Below are positions 12,397 to 23,980 of a DNA stretch of 64,000 nucleotides, one piece after another. Source of the stretch: Pseudocercospora fijiensis CIRAD86 (lineage: Eukaryota > Ascomycota > Dothideomycetes > Mycosphaerellales > Mycosphaerellaceae); NCBI RefSeq assembly GCF_000340215.1, contig NW_006921536.1:3909664-3973663 (forward strand), in the 5' to 3' direction. Both the position numbers and the translations under genes were made by a program. Under the pieces are notes generated by a model. It made no database searches, had not been told where the DNA came from, and worked only from the letters and a program-made list of their open reading frames with translations. How positions within the stretch are numbered: the stretch's first letter is position 1; the number at the start of each line of letters is the position of its first letter.

Positions 12397-14265
12397 TTAC
12401 ATTGACTTATAATAGAAAAACGCAAATAAATCATATATATTACTGTTAATAAAATCATGAATTTCATTACAAATTAATCTAGGCATATTATTTAGTGCGA
12501 TAGAGGGATATAGACTGTTAACATTATAGTAGTATAAATTTTCACCGTACGGAGTATATACTTCAGATATACTACCGTAATATGCAACTTTAATTTCTAA
12601 ATATATACTACATTTCTTTATTAATAGAAGGTATGTTCTTAGTATGAAATTCACTTGAGAACAATCTAACTGCTAAACTAGAAATTCTAACACTTTCTCT
12701 TAGATTTATCTTATAATTACAATATACTTGTGAATTAGCACAAGACATAACTTCGTATAAAGAATTAACATTATTCTTAAGGTAAGTTAAGCTAATGAAG
12801 TTAAAATATCAGTTGTCGATAAACAACTTATTATAGTATTAAACTGAAATATTATTATAATATCGCAAGTCAGGTATACTACCTTTATAAAACGGATTAT
12901 TTTTAGTAGCAAATCTATAAGGGAATATAGATTTCTAAGTAGGAACTCTAAAATCCTTACCTAACTTAGCTAGATTCCTAGGGAATATAAAATAGCTATT
13001 ATATATTTCAATTTCACTACTACCCCTCCTTATAATAAGCTTTATAATTTTCTTATCCTTTAATATATAACTAATATTGTGTTTCAATAAAAGATTATCT
13101 AGAGCTATGTTTTTATAATTGTTTAAAATCTTCAATATAAAAACAGAATTATAGCTACTAAGATTATAACAATAAAAGGCAATATTACTGTATTGAGGTC
13201 TCAATAATTCACTAATTATATCTAATATTAATTTAGTACTATCTACGTTTTCATTAATATCGTAAGTATATAGTTTATTATCTGAATTACTTCTAAATCC
13301 AATGCGTATTTTTTTTGTATACTAATACTTCCTAAATAAGTTTCTAAGTTAACAGAACCTATATTAGGACTTATAGATTAATAATTATATCTAAACTTAT
13401 AACGCTTGAACTTACGTATACTTATACTACTAATAATGCTAGTAACAACTTTATTTTACTTAATATAAATAGTTTGATTATCTATTTCTCATATTATACT
13501 ATTATTACTATAACGATTATTGATATTATTAACAAGTATACTACTTACACTATATTTAAGTATATTAATGTTATTAGTATCTAAGATTCTAACGACTGAA
13601 ACATAAGAAGTTCTATCTTATATTAAATATAGCAATAGCATCTTTATATTCATTTACTATAGAACTAGACTTTTCTAATATTGATTCTAAAAAAAACCTT
13701 TAATATCTGCTAAGTAAACAGTAATATTACTAATATTAGCCTTCGTATCTAAATCTTTTACTAAAGGTATATAAGATTGATAAAGAGATTAATAATTAGG
13801 TACACTTAGAGCTATTTTAGTTTTTTGCCTTTTAACTCTCTTTATATTCTTAATAATATTAGCACTTATTATAAAATCTTTATATAACTTTCTATATAAT
13901 AAAATAAATTTAACCTAAGAATACTCGATATCCTCTATATTAATATTATACTAAGAATAATAACTAGACAACCTCAGATTAATACTGTTAAATAGTTTAC
14001 TACCTAAGACAAACCCTTTGTAACTAAACCCAATTTAATTACCTTATATAAAGAAGTAATTAACATGATATCTAACTTTAATATTAGCTATATAAGCTTT
14101 ATATAATAATAATTCACTTACACTTAGATACCTATTAAAAGCTTTAATATCTTATAAATGTCCTTCTCGAAAATAAACTTAAGTTATAGTTTTGTTAGGT
14201 TTACTAGAGAAGAATCTAATACCTAAACTTCTCGAGATTAAAGTTTTATATATTATATTTTTCAA
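12397..14265 (-). pseudogene. Family-B DNA polymerase (protein-primed, organellar type), truncated and RIP-mutated
   Basis: Read on the minus strand from a TTG at 14263-14265 in the inverted repeat, the same N-terminal motif as ORF 1 (KNIIYK, SRSLGI, FFSSK) is followed by several frames that together cover the exonuclease half of a DNA_pol_B_2 protein. Exo I reads IGSVNLETYLG near 13350 (family D-L-E-T). Exo II reads FYCYNLSSYNSVFILK near 13110-13170 (family H-N-L-x-x-Y/F-D). A KLGKDFRV block ends that exon-like frame near 12945. The palm start reads [11 protein letters not shown] near 12500-12535 (motif A, family D-x-x-S-L-Y-P). The protein stops at 12397, right after the F-F-Y block, so motifs B and C are missing. 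At least one frameshift lies near 13300. Confidence 0.85.
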
Positions 14266-14713
14266 TACTTATAAGAATACCTAACGAAACATCTTAAGGA
14301 ATACTATAAACGATCTTACGTTTAAATAAAACCTATTAATAATAAGCTATAGTACTAACTCTCCCCTAAAAAGATACTAATATTATATATTATAGGTAAT
14401 TACAATACGAGGGGTTTTCTTAAATCAAAGTAGAATTATATACTAATAACTAAGAAGTATACCCTTAAAAACGGATAATAATAAGAAAGATAGTGCTTAC
14501 GTATTAATCCTATAACTATACTATAGTTACCCTATTATTATATACTTTATAATACCTTATAATTAAGGGATAGCGACTAACCTAACTACTTAGTATAAGA
14601 AGTTAGAGAAGCAAATTCACCGTTTACTAGCGGATATAGCGAAATAACAAACTTTGAATTAGGTTTTATACTTTATAGGAAGCAAAAGATTTTCTTTATA
14701 AGGTATATATCCC
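14200..14713 (-). repeat. Right terminal inverted repeat of the plasmid copy
   Basis: About 514 bp, inverted match to 10668-11203. Indels relative to the left copy lie near 14310-14330 and 14390-14410. Its tip (CCC at 14711-14713) coincides with the target duplication of the following LINE. Confidence 0.85.
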
Positions 14714-14719
14714 TCCTAT
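14704..14719 (+). repeat. 5' target-site duplication of the LINE
   Basis: TATATATCCCTCCTAT here and TATATATCCCTCCCTAT at 19638-19654. The 5' copy overlaps the last bases of the plasmid inverted repeat. Confidence 0.6.
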
Positions 14720-14772
14720 ATATAGGAGCTAGGGCTTCGCGATATTCTTATATCTTTTAACTACTCGCAACA

Positions 14773-16060
14773 ATGGCAGCGAACAATTAGAGACGAAGGG
14801 AAGACAGTTAAGAAGGAAGGGAGGACGAATAGAAAGCACTATATACGAGGGTAGAGGAGGTACTAAAGGCGGAAGATAGAAGAACCCCTAAGAGGGTATA
14901 TAGGATAATAATCTTAGAACTCCTTAGAGGACTAAAAGCAATCTATAACTAGGCAAGCTACGTAATTACAAAGGTAGCTAATACAGTCGTAGCAAAGATT
15001 ACGAAGAAACAATAGGAAATAAGCCTAAACTACCGCACCTAGGTAGCAGTAGCTAGTTAGGAGGCGCTAAAACCCCCGAGGATAGTAGTTAGAGTCTATA
15101 TTACGGACCTATAGGAGCAAAAGGAAATCTAAGGACTTATAGGAAAAGAGATTATAGAAAGAATTGCAGTTAAAGAGGTAATTAAGGCTAAGAACGAAGG
15201 TAAAGGGGTAATCAAGCTATTTATAGTACAAAAGCAGAACAAAAAGAAGCTAGAAATACAAAAAGAATAGATAACTAAGATAGGGAGAACAATAAAGGTC
15301 TCCTAATAGCAATTCATAATTATAGCCTATAGTATAACAAGAAGCTTTAAGGAAGAACAGGATATTAAGAGCCTATAAAGACAAAACTAAGCTATATACC
15401 TAAGCCTAAAGATTATAAAAGTAGTATAGATTAAAAGGAAAATCGAAGAGACTAAGAAGCAGTCTTCCCTAATTATCTAGGTAGGGAGTATAGAATAAGC
15501 TAATATAGTACTAGACTAGGGGTTGTTCTAGGACTTTAAAAGATTAGAAACAGAGATATATAGAAGCAACTATAGGATAATATAGTGCTTCAAATGTCAA
15601 TACTATAGACACTTAGCAGCTAAGTATATAAAGACAACCGATACCTACTCCTATTATATAGGGGATTACTAGGTCAAAGAATACAAAGCATATAAGGGAG
15701 AAGCAAGATATATATACTATACTAAAAGACACCCCTCTTAGGTAAAGGAATACCCTATAAGAATATAGGTAGCTAGGAAGGCAAAGGAAGCTAGAATCAA
15801 TATACTAAAAAGATATATAACAAGCTAGGGCAACTAGGTATAGAAGCAACCTAGCTAAGTGCTATAAAAGAGGTCTAAGCAAGATAATAGGTTCACATTT
15901 AGGGCCTTACTAGTATAAGAGAGCCACTAGCAACTAGGGAGACTAAGATACCTTAATATTATAGGAAAGGAAGCAGGGCAGATAAAGCTTAGTCAAATGT
16001 TAGTCTAAAGTAAAGGAAGACTAAAGGAAAACTTATAGGGAAATAAAATAGATAAAACCT
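14773..16060 (+). pseudogene. LINE ORF1 (gag-like, CCHC zinc knuckle)
   Basis: An ATG at 14773-14775 (MAANN...) opens a frame that stays in register for over 400 codons if stops are read as former Gln or Trp. It is charged and Lys/Glu-rich. Near 15590-15640 the frame reads CFKCQYYRHLAAKYIK, matching the knuckle C-x2-C-x4-H-x4-C with the last Cys changed to Tyr by TG-to-TA. A second, more degraded knuckle follows (RYIYYTKRHPS, near 15710). ORF1 proteins of Tad/Jockey LINEs bind the element RNA. The end near 16060 is approximate. Confidence 0.75.
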
Positions 16061-16149
16061 AATAAACATTGCAATATTACTAAACATTATATAGTACAAT
16101 ATCAACAAGAGCAAAGATAAGGTTTAGAGGAGCTTCCTTTAAGCACTAA

Positions 16150-19100
16150 ACCTAAAAGAACACTATATTATTACAATCTAAGAGCCCTAGCTCAACCTAT
16201 ATATAAAGAGACTAGTAATAGTTAAAGACCTAAGATACTACCTAATTATCTATAACTAGGGAGCCCTAAGGACATACATCTATATTAGTAAGGAGATAGA
16301 TATAGAAACCTAGCAGGCTATACTATAGGAGGATAGGGACCTAATATTAGTTCAAGTAGAGATATCCTAAGGTATACTCTAAGTCTACTATATATATAAC
16401 CTACTACTAGACTTAAGAAGCAGTACCTAACTAAAAACCCTAGAAAGACTACCTAGAGTTATCTAGGGGAACACCTACTAAATCCTACTTAGGGATTTCA
16501 ACCTCTACTACCCCCTCTAGGGCTTAGACTTTACCCTAGCTTACTACTTCCTAGCAGGAAGACTAATTAATATATTAGAGAGGGAAGGAATAGAAATTGT
16601 TACCCTAAAGGGACTAATTACTTAGGAGGCAAGAGGAAGCAGTAGCATACTAGACCTATACTTTATATTATATTAGATTAGGAATAGGATTATAAGATGC
16701 AGGGTTAACTAGGAACTAGAAGAATTATTAGACTACTTCCCGGTATAGATTAAGCTAAATGTCTAAGCTAATTAGGAAAGGGAACTAGAGGAGAAGCTTA
16801 ACTAGAAAGGTGCCTAATAGGGTAGGATTAGGGAGGAACTAGAAAGGGACCCAAAACTAGAGGAACTCTTAATAAAGCACCTACTAAGGCTAGAGGATAT
16901 TAACAAGGCAGTAGAAGAACTAATAGGAATCCTAAAACAGGTAGCTAGAAAGTATACCCTAGCAAAGAAACATTTACTATACTAGTAGCTATACTAGACT
17001 AGTAAGTATACAAGGAAGGTTAAAGCAGCAAGGAAGGCTAGGAGGCAGTAGATACAAACCTATACCTAAGAAGCATAGGACAACTATAATAAAGCCTATT
17101 AGGAAAAGAAGATCTAGATTAAGAAAGATAAGATACAAGAATAGAGATCTATAATAGGAATAATTACAAAGAAACTAGAAGAGATATAGAGGATAGCTAA
17201 ATAAGTAAGGAGACCTAAATAGGACAAGGATATACTACTACAATTCCCGGACATTATAGACTAATAAGGACAAATGTAGACTACAATAGAAGGGAAAGTA
17301 AGAGCCCTAGGCTAACACTTCTTCTATAGAAAAGTATAAGCAGACCTATTAGATATAAAGGAGAAAGAACAAGAGACTCTACTACTAGGTATACTAAGAG
17401 ACACCTAGGTTAAACCCGAAACTATTAAAAGGATCCTAAAGAAAATTCTAGGTAATAAGGTACTAGGAGAAGACAAGATCTACAATAAACTTCTAAAAGT
17501 ATATAGGAAGGGGCTAGCCCTAGTACTAGCCAATATCTTTTTATAAAGCCTAGTACTAGGACACTACCTAAGACTATTTAGGAAGTCCCTAATAGTAGTG
17601 CTAAGGAAGCCCTAAAAGGAAGACTATATATAGCTTAAGGCCTATAGACTAATAGCCCTACTTAATATAATAGGCAAGGTACTAGAAAAAATTGTCGCTA
17701 AAAGGCTAACAACCTTTACCGAGGAAAGGAACATCCTTCCTAAAGGCTAAATAGGAGGAAGAAAGAAAAGGTTAATACTAACAGCTATAGAACTAATTAT
17801 AGAACAGATTAAGCATATCTAGTACTATAGTTAAAACTAGGTAGTAACCCTCCTCTCCCTCGATATCTTAAGAGCCTTCGATAATGTCTCCTATAAAAGG
17901 CTCCTATATATACTTAAACAGAAAGCTATACTAAACTAGATAGTCTAATTCATCTAGTCCTTCCTATAGGAAAGATTAATATAGCTTATTCTAGGCAAAT
18001 TCAAATTAGACTTAATACTAACTAAAAAGGGGATCCCCTAAGGATTAACACTCTCCCTAATCCTCTTCCTTATCTTTATAGTAGACCTACTCCTACTCCT
18101 AGAATCAAAAAACACATTAGTATTAGGGTTTGTAGATAATACAAACATCCTAGCCTAGTCTAAGACAATAGAAACTAACTGCAAGATCCTAGAAGAGAAG
18201 TACTAGGAGTATAAAAAATAGGTAAGGAGGTATAGAGCAAAATTCGCCCTAAAAAAGTACTAGCTTATCCACTTTAGTAAGGCTAAATCAACCTATAATA
18301 TAAAGCAATCAATCACTATCTAAGGCTTTAAAACCTAACTATTAGCAGAGCTTAGGGTACTAGGGATCTAGCTAGATCCAAAACTAAATTAGGGACTATA
18401 AGTAAAGAAGGCAAAGCAGAGGGCGGATACTAATATGCAATCTATTAATAGGCTTATAGCCTCTATATAGGGGGCTACATTCGAGAAAGCCAAAGTTATA
18501 TATAAAGCAATTGTTAAGCTAGCAATACTATATAGAGTACAGATATAGATAGCCTAAGAGAAAATACTAAAGAGGATTAAGTAACTAGTTAGCAGGTCCT
18601 AAACCTAAAGCCTAAAGAAAATCCTAGGAGCATATAAAACTATACTAATAAGGGTAGTAGAAATAGAATTAGGGATCCTACTAGTTAAATAATACTTCAA
18701 GGGCCTAAGACACCAATATATAGCAAAGATAATAGAATACCTAGCCTAATAGACTATCTAAAAGGCAATAGACAAGATAAAAGCCTAGTACGTTAGGACT
18801 AGGAGGCGAGACAGACTACAAATAACTCCCTAGAAAGTTAAAGACCTAGAGTAATATAGAGTCTTAACAAGAGAAATACTAGAGAAAGAGCTTTAGGGAC
18901 TAAATATAAGGCTAAAGGAAGACAAGCCAAAGGGAGAGAAACAAAGCCTAGCAGAATCAATTACTAGATACCTATAGGAGTAGGAATAGAAGAAAACATA
19001 AGTTAGACTAGGAACCCTAAAGGCACTAATCAAATTTAGTTAACATAACTACTAGCTCTACAAGGACCTAAATAGGGCCGAAGCAAGCCTAGCTATCTAA

Positions 19101-19524
19101 ATCAGATCTAAACATATTAGACTTAGATCTTACCTGTTTAGAAGAAACGTCCTAGGAATTGAAAGCAGAGCTTACTAATATAGCTACCAATCTTAGAACC
19201 CTAAGTATATACTGCTAGTCTACCCTTAATAGTTAGAAGGCAGAAGTAATTAGAGACTAAAAGCAATAGAAAGGGAATACGACAAGCTAATCTAGAGTAA
19301 AGAAGACCTAAAGAGGATAGTAAAGTAGATTATTAAACAGGGATTTATATAACAATTTATACTAGTAAGGGAAACCGAGGAGTAGATAAGAAGGAGGGAA
19401 GAAGAGGGGGAAAGAAGGGTAGGGCAGTAGGCAAGGTAGTTAGAGGGTAACAACTATAATACTAGTATACCCTAAAGGAAGGAAAATAAGGAAACGAGGA
19501 AGATCAACACTTATAAATAGGATA
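16150..19524 (+). pseudogene. LINE ORF2: (endonuclease)-reverse transcriptase
   Basis: A single frame is readable from about 16150 to 19524. The endonuclease part (to about 17000) is too degraded for its active-site residues. The reverse transcriptase is clear: LLNIIGKVLEKIVAKRL near 17655-17710, GGRKKRLILTAIELIIEQI near 17755-17815, LDILRAFDNVSYKRLLYIL near 17857-17915 and KKGIPQGLTLSLILFLIF near 18030-18080. The catalytic box reads LGFVDNTNILA near 18125-18155, where the family has F-V-D-D, so the second Asp is Asn (TGAT to TAAT). The C-terminus contains YLFRRNVLGIESRAY near 19130-19175 with remnants of the usual Cys/His cluster. Confidence 0.85.
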
Positions 19525-19654
19525 GGAGAGAGGTTTTTACCAACTAAGTTGGTTTCCTACCTAAAACAATATATAGAAACAGACCTATATAGGCCGAAAG
19601 GCACTACAATAGGCAAATGAAATATCTATCTATCTATCTATATATCCCTCCCTA

Positions 19655-20362
19655 TCCTAGTATTAAGAGGCACTTGTATCTATATTCTTAGGATAGACGC
19701 GGACTAGTATAGGATCGCCGGCTATATATAGCAGACGGATTACAACTACTATATATATAGCGGGCATTTTATAGGCTATAGATATAGCTATACTATTAAG
19801 AAGAGCGGGAACTTTATAGATTATATAGCGTTATATAACCCGAAGCGGTACTCGTACTACTATGCGTAATGTAGAGAAAGTAAGTCTACGGTAGACTATT
19901 CTAACTTATTATTACTATACTAATACCTATAGGATCTCCGATATAGAGGGAACTATAGAGATTAGATAGTAAGGAAAATAAGGGGGTCGTAGGACGGCAG
20001 TAAGGCAATAATTCCACTATTCTTAATCTCTAGTACCTAATTACTATCGAGAATAAGCTCCCTATTGTCTATTCGTATAGGATACTATTCCCGCGTATTA
20101 AGATACCTACAATTCTAAAGAGCTATTTAGATACGTTTAGAAACGGCTTTATAGAAATCTATTAGACCTACTAGTATACGAGACTACTACTCGAAGAGGC
20201 GCGTAATAGGAGATATAGGACGACGGCGATTATACTATCGAGGATCTTAGCGATAGAGAATTTCGACGTCTAGGACGACTAAGATAAAAAGGTCGTATAA
20301 GTACTATATAAAGATCTAAACCGTATACTATATAAGCAGAATACTAATAGCGTATACTAAAC
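19655..20362. other. RIP-mutated coding-like DNA of unknown family
   Basis: CG-rich, CA-poor sequence resumes after the LINE. A plus-strand frame around 20040-20340 is readable for about 100 codons and is interrupted at 20363 by the short TIR element. No motif identifies it. Confidence 0.4.
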
Positions 20363-20751
20363 TAGACTCCGTAGTAGTTCGGGTTAGTTCGCTTTAGTTT
20401 ACTAAGCCGAAATTCTAGTTTAGTTTAGTTTAGTTTAATTTGCTAAGAAACCGGTATACAGAGCGGTTTACCGGCCACGTGCCGGCTATAGACAAAACCC
20501 CGACCTAAAACACGTCTAAATAGCCTAAAAAATAGATGCAATCGTATAGTATATATAATATAGGGCCCCTATCGCGTTCTAGACTCGATCCGAGGTCGTC
20601 GTATATCGTTACAGTTTCGTCGGATTTTCCCGGAAACTAGTTTAAGACTAGCGGGACAGCAAACTAAATCGGAACTAAGCCGGTAGCCTACCGCTAAGAA
20701 ACTAAACTATATACGTTTTATAGTTCGTAAACCGAACTGCTACGGGGTCTA
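20363..20751. mobile_element. 389-bp MITE-like element of the TAGACCCCGTAG family
   Basis: The left end reads TAGACTCCGTAGTAGTTCGG and the right end is its inverted match (CCGAACTGCTACGGGGTCTA), differing by transitions. The last 60 bp closely match the right end of the larger element at 23981-26311 (shared GCTAAGAAAC and AAACTATATACGTTT). The 8 bp on either side (TACTAAAC and TATCGAAC) differ only by transitions, so an 8-bp duplication as in hAT elements is possible. It has no coding capacity; it is probably a non-autonomous derivative. Confidence 0.65.
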
Positions 20752-22599
20752 TATCGAACTATAGGCGCTAATAAAACGTTAAATAGTCGGTAGAGAGCCT
20801 ATAAAGAACTATAGAGCTATAGCGGAGGAGTTCGATAAATACGTAGCTAAGACTAAATTTCTCGGTTTAAGAGGAGAGCGATAGTACGATTTTAATAGGC
20901 TTAGATAGTATCGTAAACAAGGTAAGTTATAGTATAGAATATCTCTTATAAAGGGTTACGAAAACTATCGGATAATAGGCTTATAGAGTAGTAGTAGAGA
21001 GGCAAAGAGGCGATAGCGGGAGTAACAGCTAGTCTAGCAACTATACGCTAAAACAAACAATATAACTTACGATAAGATTTCAAACCGTATATATACCGCT
21101 CGCGCGAATAATAGATAGGAAAAGTAGATAGAAGATAGAAAGGTCCTAGCTATCGAGCGTAGTATATAGATAGGATTTATAGAAAGAGGCAATATCGAGA
21201 AAAGAGGCCTATATACCGTATATAAGAAGCTTAGCTCGACAGCCTTACTAACCTAATATAACGGGATAATCCGAAACCCTAGCCTTAGGTACCTAGACCC
21301 TAAGTACTATAGGCGGGCTACCTATAAGCTACGATAGTAGATAGTTTCTATAGATAAACTAGCGTCGCTTTAACGTCGCTACGTATATATAGATTAGTAA
21401 CTAGTTTTAGCTACTAAGGATACTAGCCTAGAGAGGAGGCGCTTATAAGAATCTCGGTAGTAGACTAGTAGAGTCGGCCTATCGCGATTTTATCTTAGAC
21501 CGCTAGCGGGCTACGTCGCTTATATCTATAAGGGCTACGTCGTATATACCTAAAAAGGCTACGTCGCCTATCCCTATCTATAGGGATAAAATAGGGCCTA
21601 CGCTCTCCCCTTCCTAGGATCCTATAGTATTATTCTAGTATACGAATAGAGGCTATTATACTGCTATATAACCTAATACTCGTCTTATATACGGCATGCC
21701 CTTACTTCTAACGATATGCTAATATATTAGCCCTAGTTTCTAGACTATATTATATACCTACTTTCGTAATTATACCTAATACTCCCTTTAGATATCCTTA
21801 TTTACTATAAGGGTTAGAGGCTAAGTAGTAAGGATATATACTGAACTTTAAGCTAAGCTAATCTAAACACTATATTAGTATAGCTACTATCTATATAGTA
21901 GGACGAACTATAAAGAAAAGAAAGAAGGGAGCCTTAGAGAGAGAGCTCCTTCCTAGATATCCCGCTTTATAAGAGTCTAGCGCGTCCGACGCGTAAGCGT
22001 AGGTATATATATCTTACTTGCTTACTTCTTAGTAAACTACTATATTTAGGTCCTTCTCTACTATCGCGCTCGGCGTACGAGCGCGAGCGCGTATATCCCG
22101 CCTATCCGTTATCTCGTAGTAACCTTATCTCCTAGCTATCGTCTATAGCGCGCGAGCGCGAACGCTTCTATCTCGTTTAACCGCTTTTAAGTAAATATAT
22201 TTCTCCTAGCTCTTCTATATCCTCCGGTTCCCTTCTACTAATCGGATCTATCCTATAGCTCTCCTATATATCTTACTTAGTATCGTTCGTATATACGTAC
22301 GCGTCGCTCGATATAGTTCCGTCGTTTATATATTAAGGTATAACGTACTAATATACTACGTACGGCCTCCGGGGGAGCCTCTAGGATATTACGTTATATA
22401 GCTAGATAGGCGGCTAACTAGGCGACCTACTTCGCTAGGGGCCCCTACCGCTAAGACAACTTAAGTCCGATATTACCTTATAGTATAGCGGCTAGCCTAT
22501 AGGACTTATCGATATATTCTAGGTAGCCACTATAGTAGTAGCCCCCCTCGTTTTACGCGGAGTTCCTACGATACTAAAAGAGCTCCGTATATAATAGAT
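20752..22599. other. RIP-mutated DNA, coding-like in part, family unknown
   Basis: A plus-strand frame is readable from about 20760 to 21000 (includes AEEFDKYVAKTKFLGLRG). It may continue the frame interrupted by the MITE. Around 21500-21580 the phrase GGCTACGTCG is repeated three times at spacing of about 30 bp. From 21600 to 22600 I see nothing recognisable. Confidence 0.4.
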
Positions 22600-23980
22600 A
22601 CTAGTATTCCTATCCTAGTTCGGATCGTAGACCTTATTCTAAATCCTATTCGTATACTTCTTAAAGGAAGTACTCTAGGATAGCTTTAATATAGTATAGG
22701 GATTCCTAGGTAGTATCTTCGTATAGGTACCCTTCCTACTATATCTCTCCCTATAGTCTAGGAAGGTTTAGATTACCGAAGTTAGTAGTACTAAAGCTCT
22801 TGCCGATAATCGCTCGTACTATATCTAAGGTAGACTCCGGTTCGTCTTCGGCCTAATCGGTAGCTTCGGTAGCTTCTAGAGTTAGCGGGATACCTTCGGG
22901 ATCCGTAACTTCTCCGGCGGTTCTTAGGTTAATAGCGTAGTTTACCGGGTAAATATTAAGCTTTTCTAGGAGGTCTAGCTCGTATACGTACGTACCGACT
23001 TTCTTTAAAATCTAGAAAGGTCCTAGGTTTAGTTTCTTCGAAGGTCGGTTAGTTCTAATATACCGTAAGTTAATATAGACGTAGTCTCTAACTTAGTAGT
23101 CTAGCGCGGCGCGTCTACGCTAACTAGCGTAGTGCTCGTATACCTCCTAAGCGTACCTTATCTCGTCCTAGAGCTCTTAATAGGTCTAAGCTATCTAAAG
23201 AGCGAAGGTATCGGTATCTCTTTCTAGGTCGTTCGCCGGCGGCTTCGGTTTAATCTCTACTAGTTCTATACCGGTTTAGAGAATAAGGACTAGCTAAAGC
23301 GTAGAAAGGCATAGTCGAAGTCGTAGATAATTTCTAATTACTAATAGCAAATTTAATAGAAGGCGTTAATCTTAGCTAGTCGGTTTAATAGTAACTATAG
23401 AAGTACCGAATAATTTGTTTAATCTAGGGCCTAGGCGTTAGCGCGTTCCGTTTGCCCGTTAGTTTACGAGTAGTAAGCTATTAAAAGGCGTACTTAAATC
23501 TCAAGTCGCTTATAAAAGCGTTTCTAAAAGCGGGCAATAGAATTTGAGCTACGATTAGATACAATTAATTTAGGTAGGCCTATATCTTTCTATATATCTC
23601 TATAGAAGACCGAAGCCGTTTTCTTAGTAGTTAGGATACGGGCGTGTAATACTTTCTTACGTTTAGTAGGGCGGGAAACGACGACTAGTATATTTTAAAA
23701 CTAGAGGCTTTAGTAACCCCTACGGCTTACGCGTATATACCTTTACTCTATAGTAGACTACGTAGTTCCTAACGAACCGGTCGATATCTTAGTATAGATC
23801 GGGCTAGTATTACTACTTCCGGAGCTAAGACTAAACGTATAATATAGTCGCGTATATCTTTAAAGTCCGGAACGTAGAAGGAATTTCTAAAGGTTATATA
23901 GGGCGTTCGGGATAGAGTTCTACGGAGTTCGTATTCCGAGAGACAGATACTCTCGTATAGCCGTTCTTCGTTCTTTAGGG
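22600..23980 (-). pseudogene. Ty3/gypsy integrase fragment (RIP-degraded)
   Basis: On the minus strand near 23410-23450 a frame reads AYYSQTNGQTERANAQ-like residues, the integrase motif around the catalytic Glu (family T-D-G-Q-T-E-R-x-N). Upstream, DIGLPKLIVSN near 23565-23600 matches the second catalytic block (family S-D-x-G, here Asn). Downstream, in another frame, VRDYVYINLRYIRTNRPSKK and NLGPFQILKKVGTYVYELDL (near 22950-23090) match the integrase C-terminal GPF/Y module. The frame change near 23200 is a real indel. The rest of pol is missing, and the TIR element at 23981 cuts its upstream side. Confidence 0.75.

Larger units (their letters stand above)
10668..14713. mobile_element. Nuclear copy of a linear mitochondrial plasmid (invertron), degraded
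   Basis: About 4.05 kb bounded by inverted repeats of about 0.5 kb (10668-11203 and 14200-14713). The outermost bases read GGGATATATACC at both tips. Two convergent reading frames start inside the repeats and meet near 12360-12397, the layout of fungal linear mitochondrial plasmids such as kalilo or maranhar. The minus-strand frame encodes a DNA_pol_B_2-type (organellar/viral) DNA polymerase cut off after motif A. Base composition is AT-rich and CG-poor, unlike the CG-rich flanks, and CA/TG loss is only partial. It is therefore foreign to its neighbours and less mutated. The expected second polymerase gene (RNA polymerase) is absent, so this is an internally deleted form. Integration in nuclear DNA is inferred from the RIP pattern and nuclear transposons on both sides. 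Confidence 0.8.
14720..19637 (+). mobile_element. Tad1-type non-LTR retrotransposon (LINE), RIP-degraded, near full length
   Basis: About 4.9 kb with a zinc-knuckle ORF1 and a reverse-transcriptase ORF2 on the plus strand, and a 3' tail of ATCT units at about 19623-19640 in place of poly-A. It is flanked by a likely target duplication of about 16-17 bp: 14704-14719 and 19638-19654 share TATATATCCCTCC then TAT, differing by one C. TGG and most CAG are converted, but many CAA and ACA remain, so RIP is milder than in the 20-26 kb region. CG is rare. Confidence 0.85.

Noticed and set aside
10668..14713. Polinton/Maverick or viral insertion
   Set aside because: Only a polymerase is shared; there is no integrase, capsid or packaging ATPase, and the TIR-internal ORF starts and small size fit a mitochondrial plasmid better.
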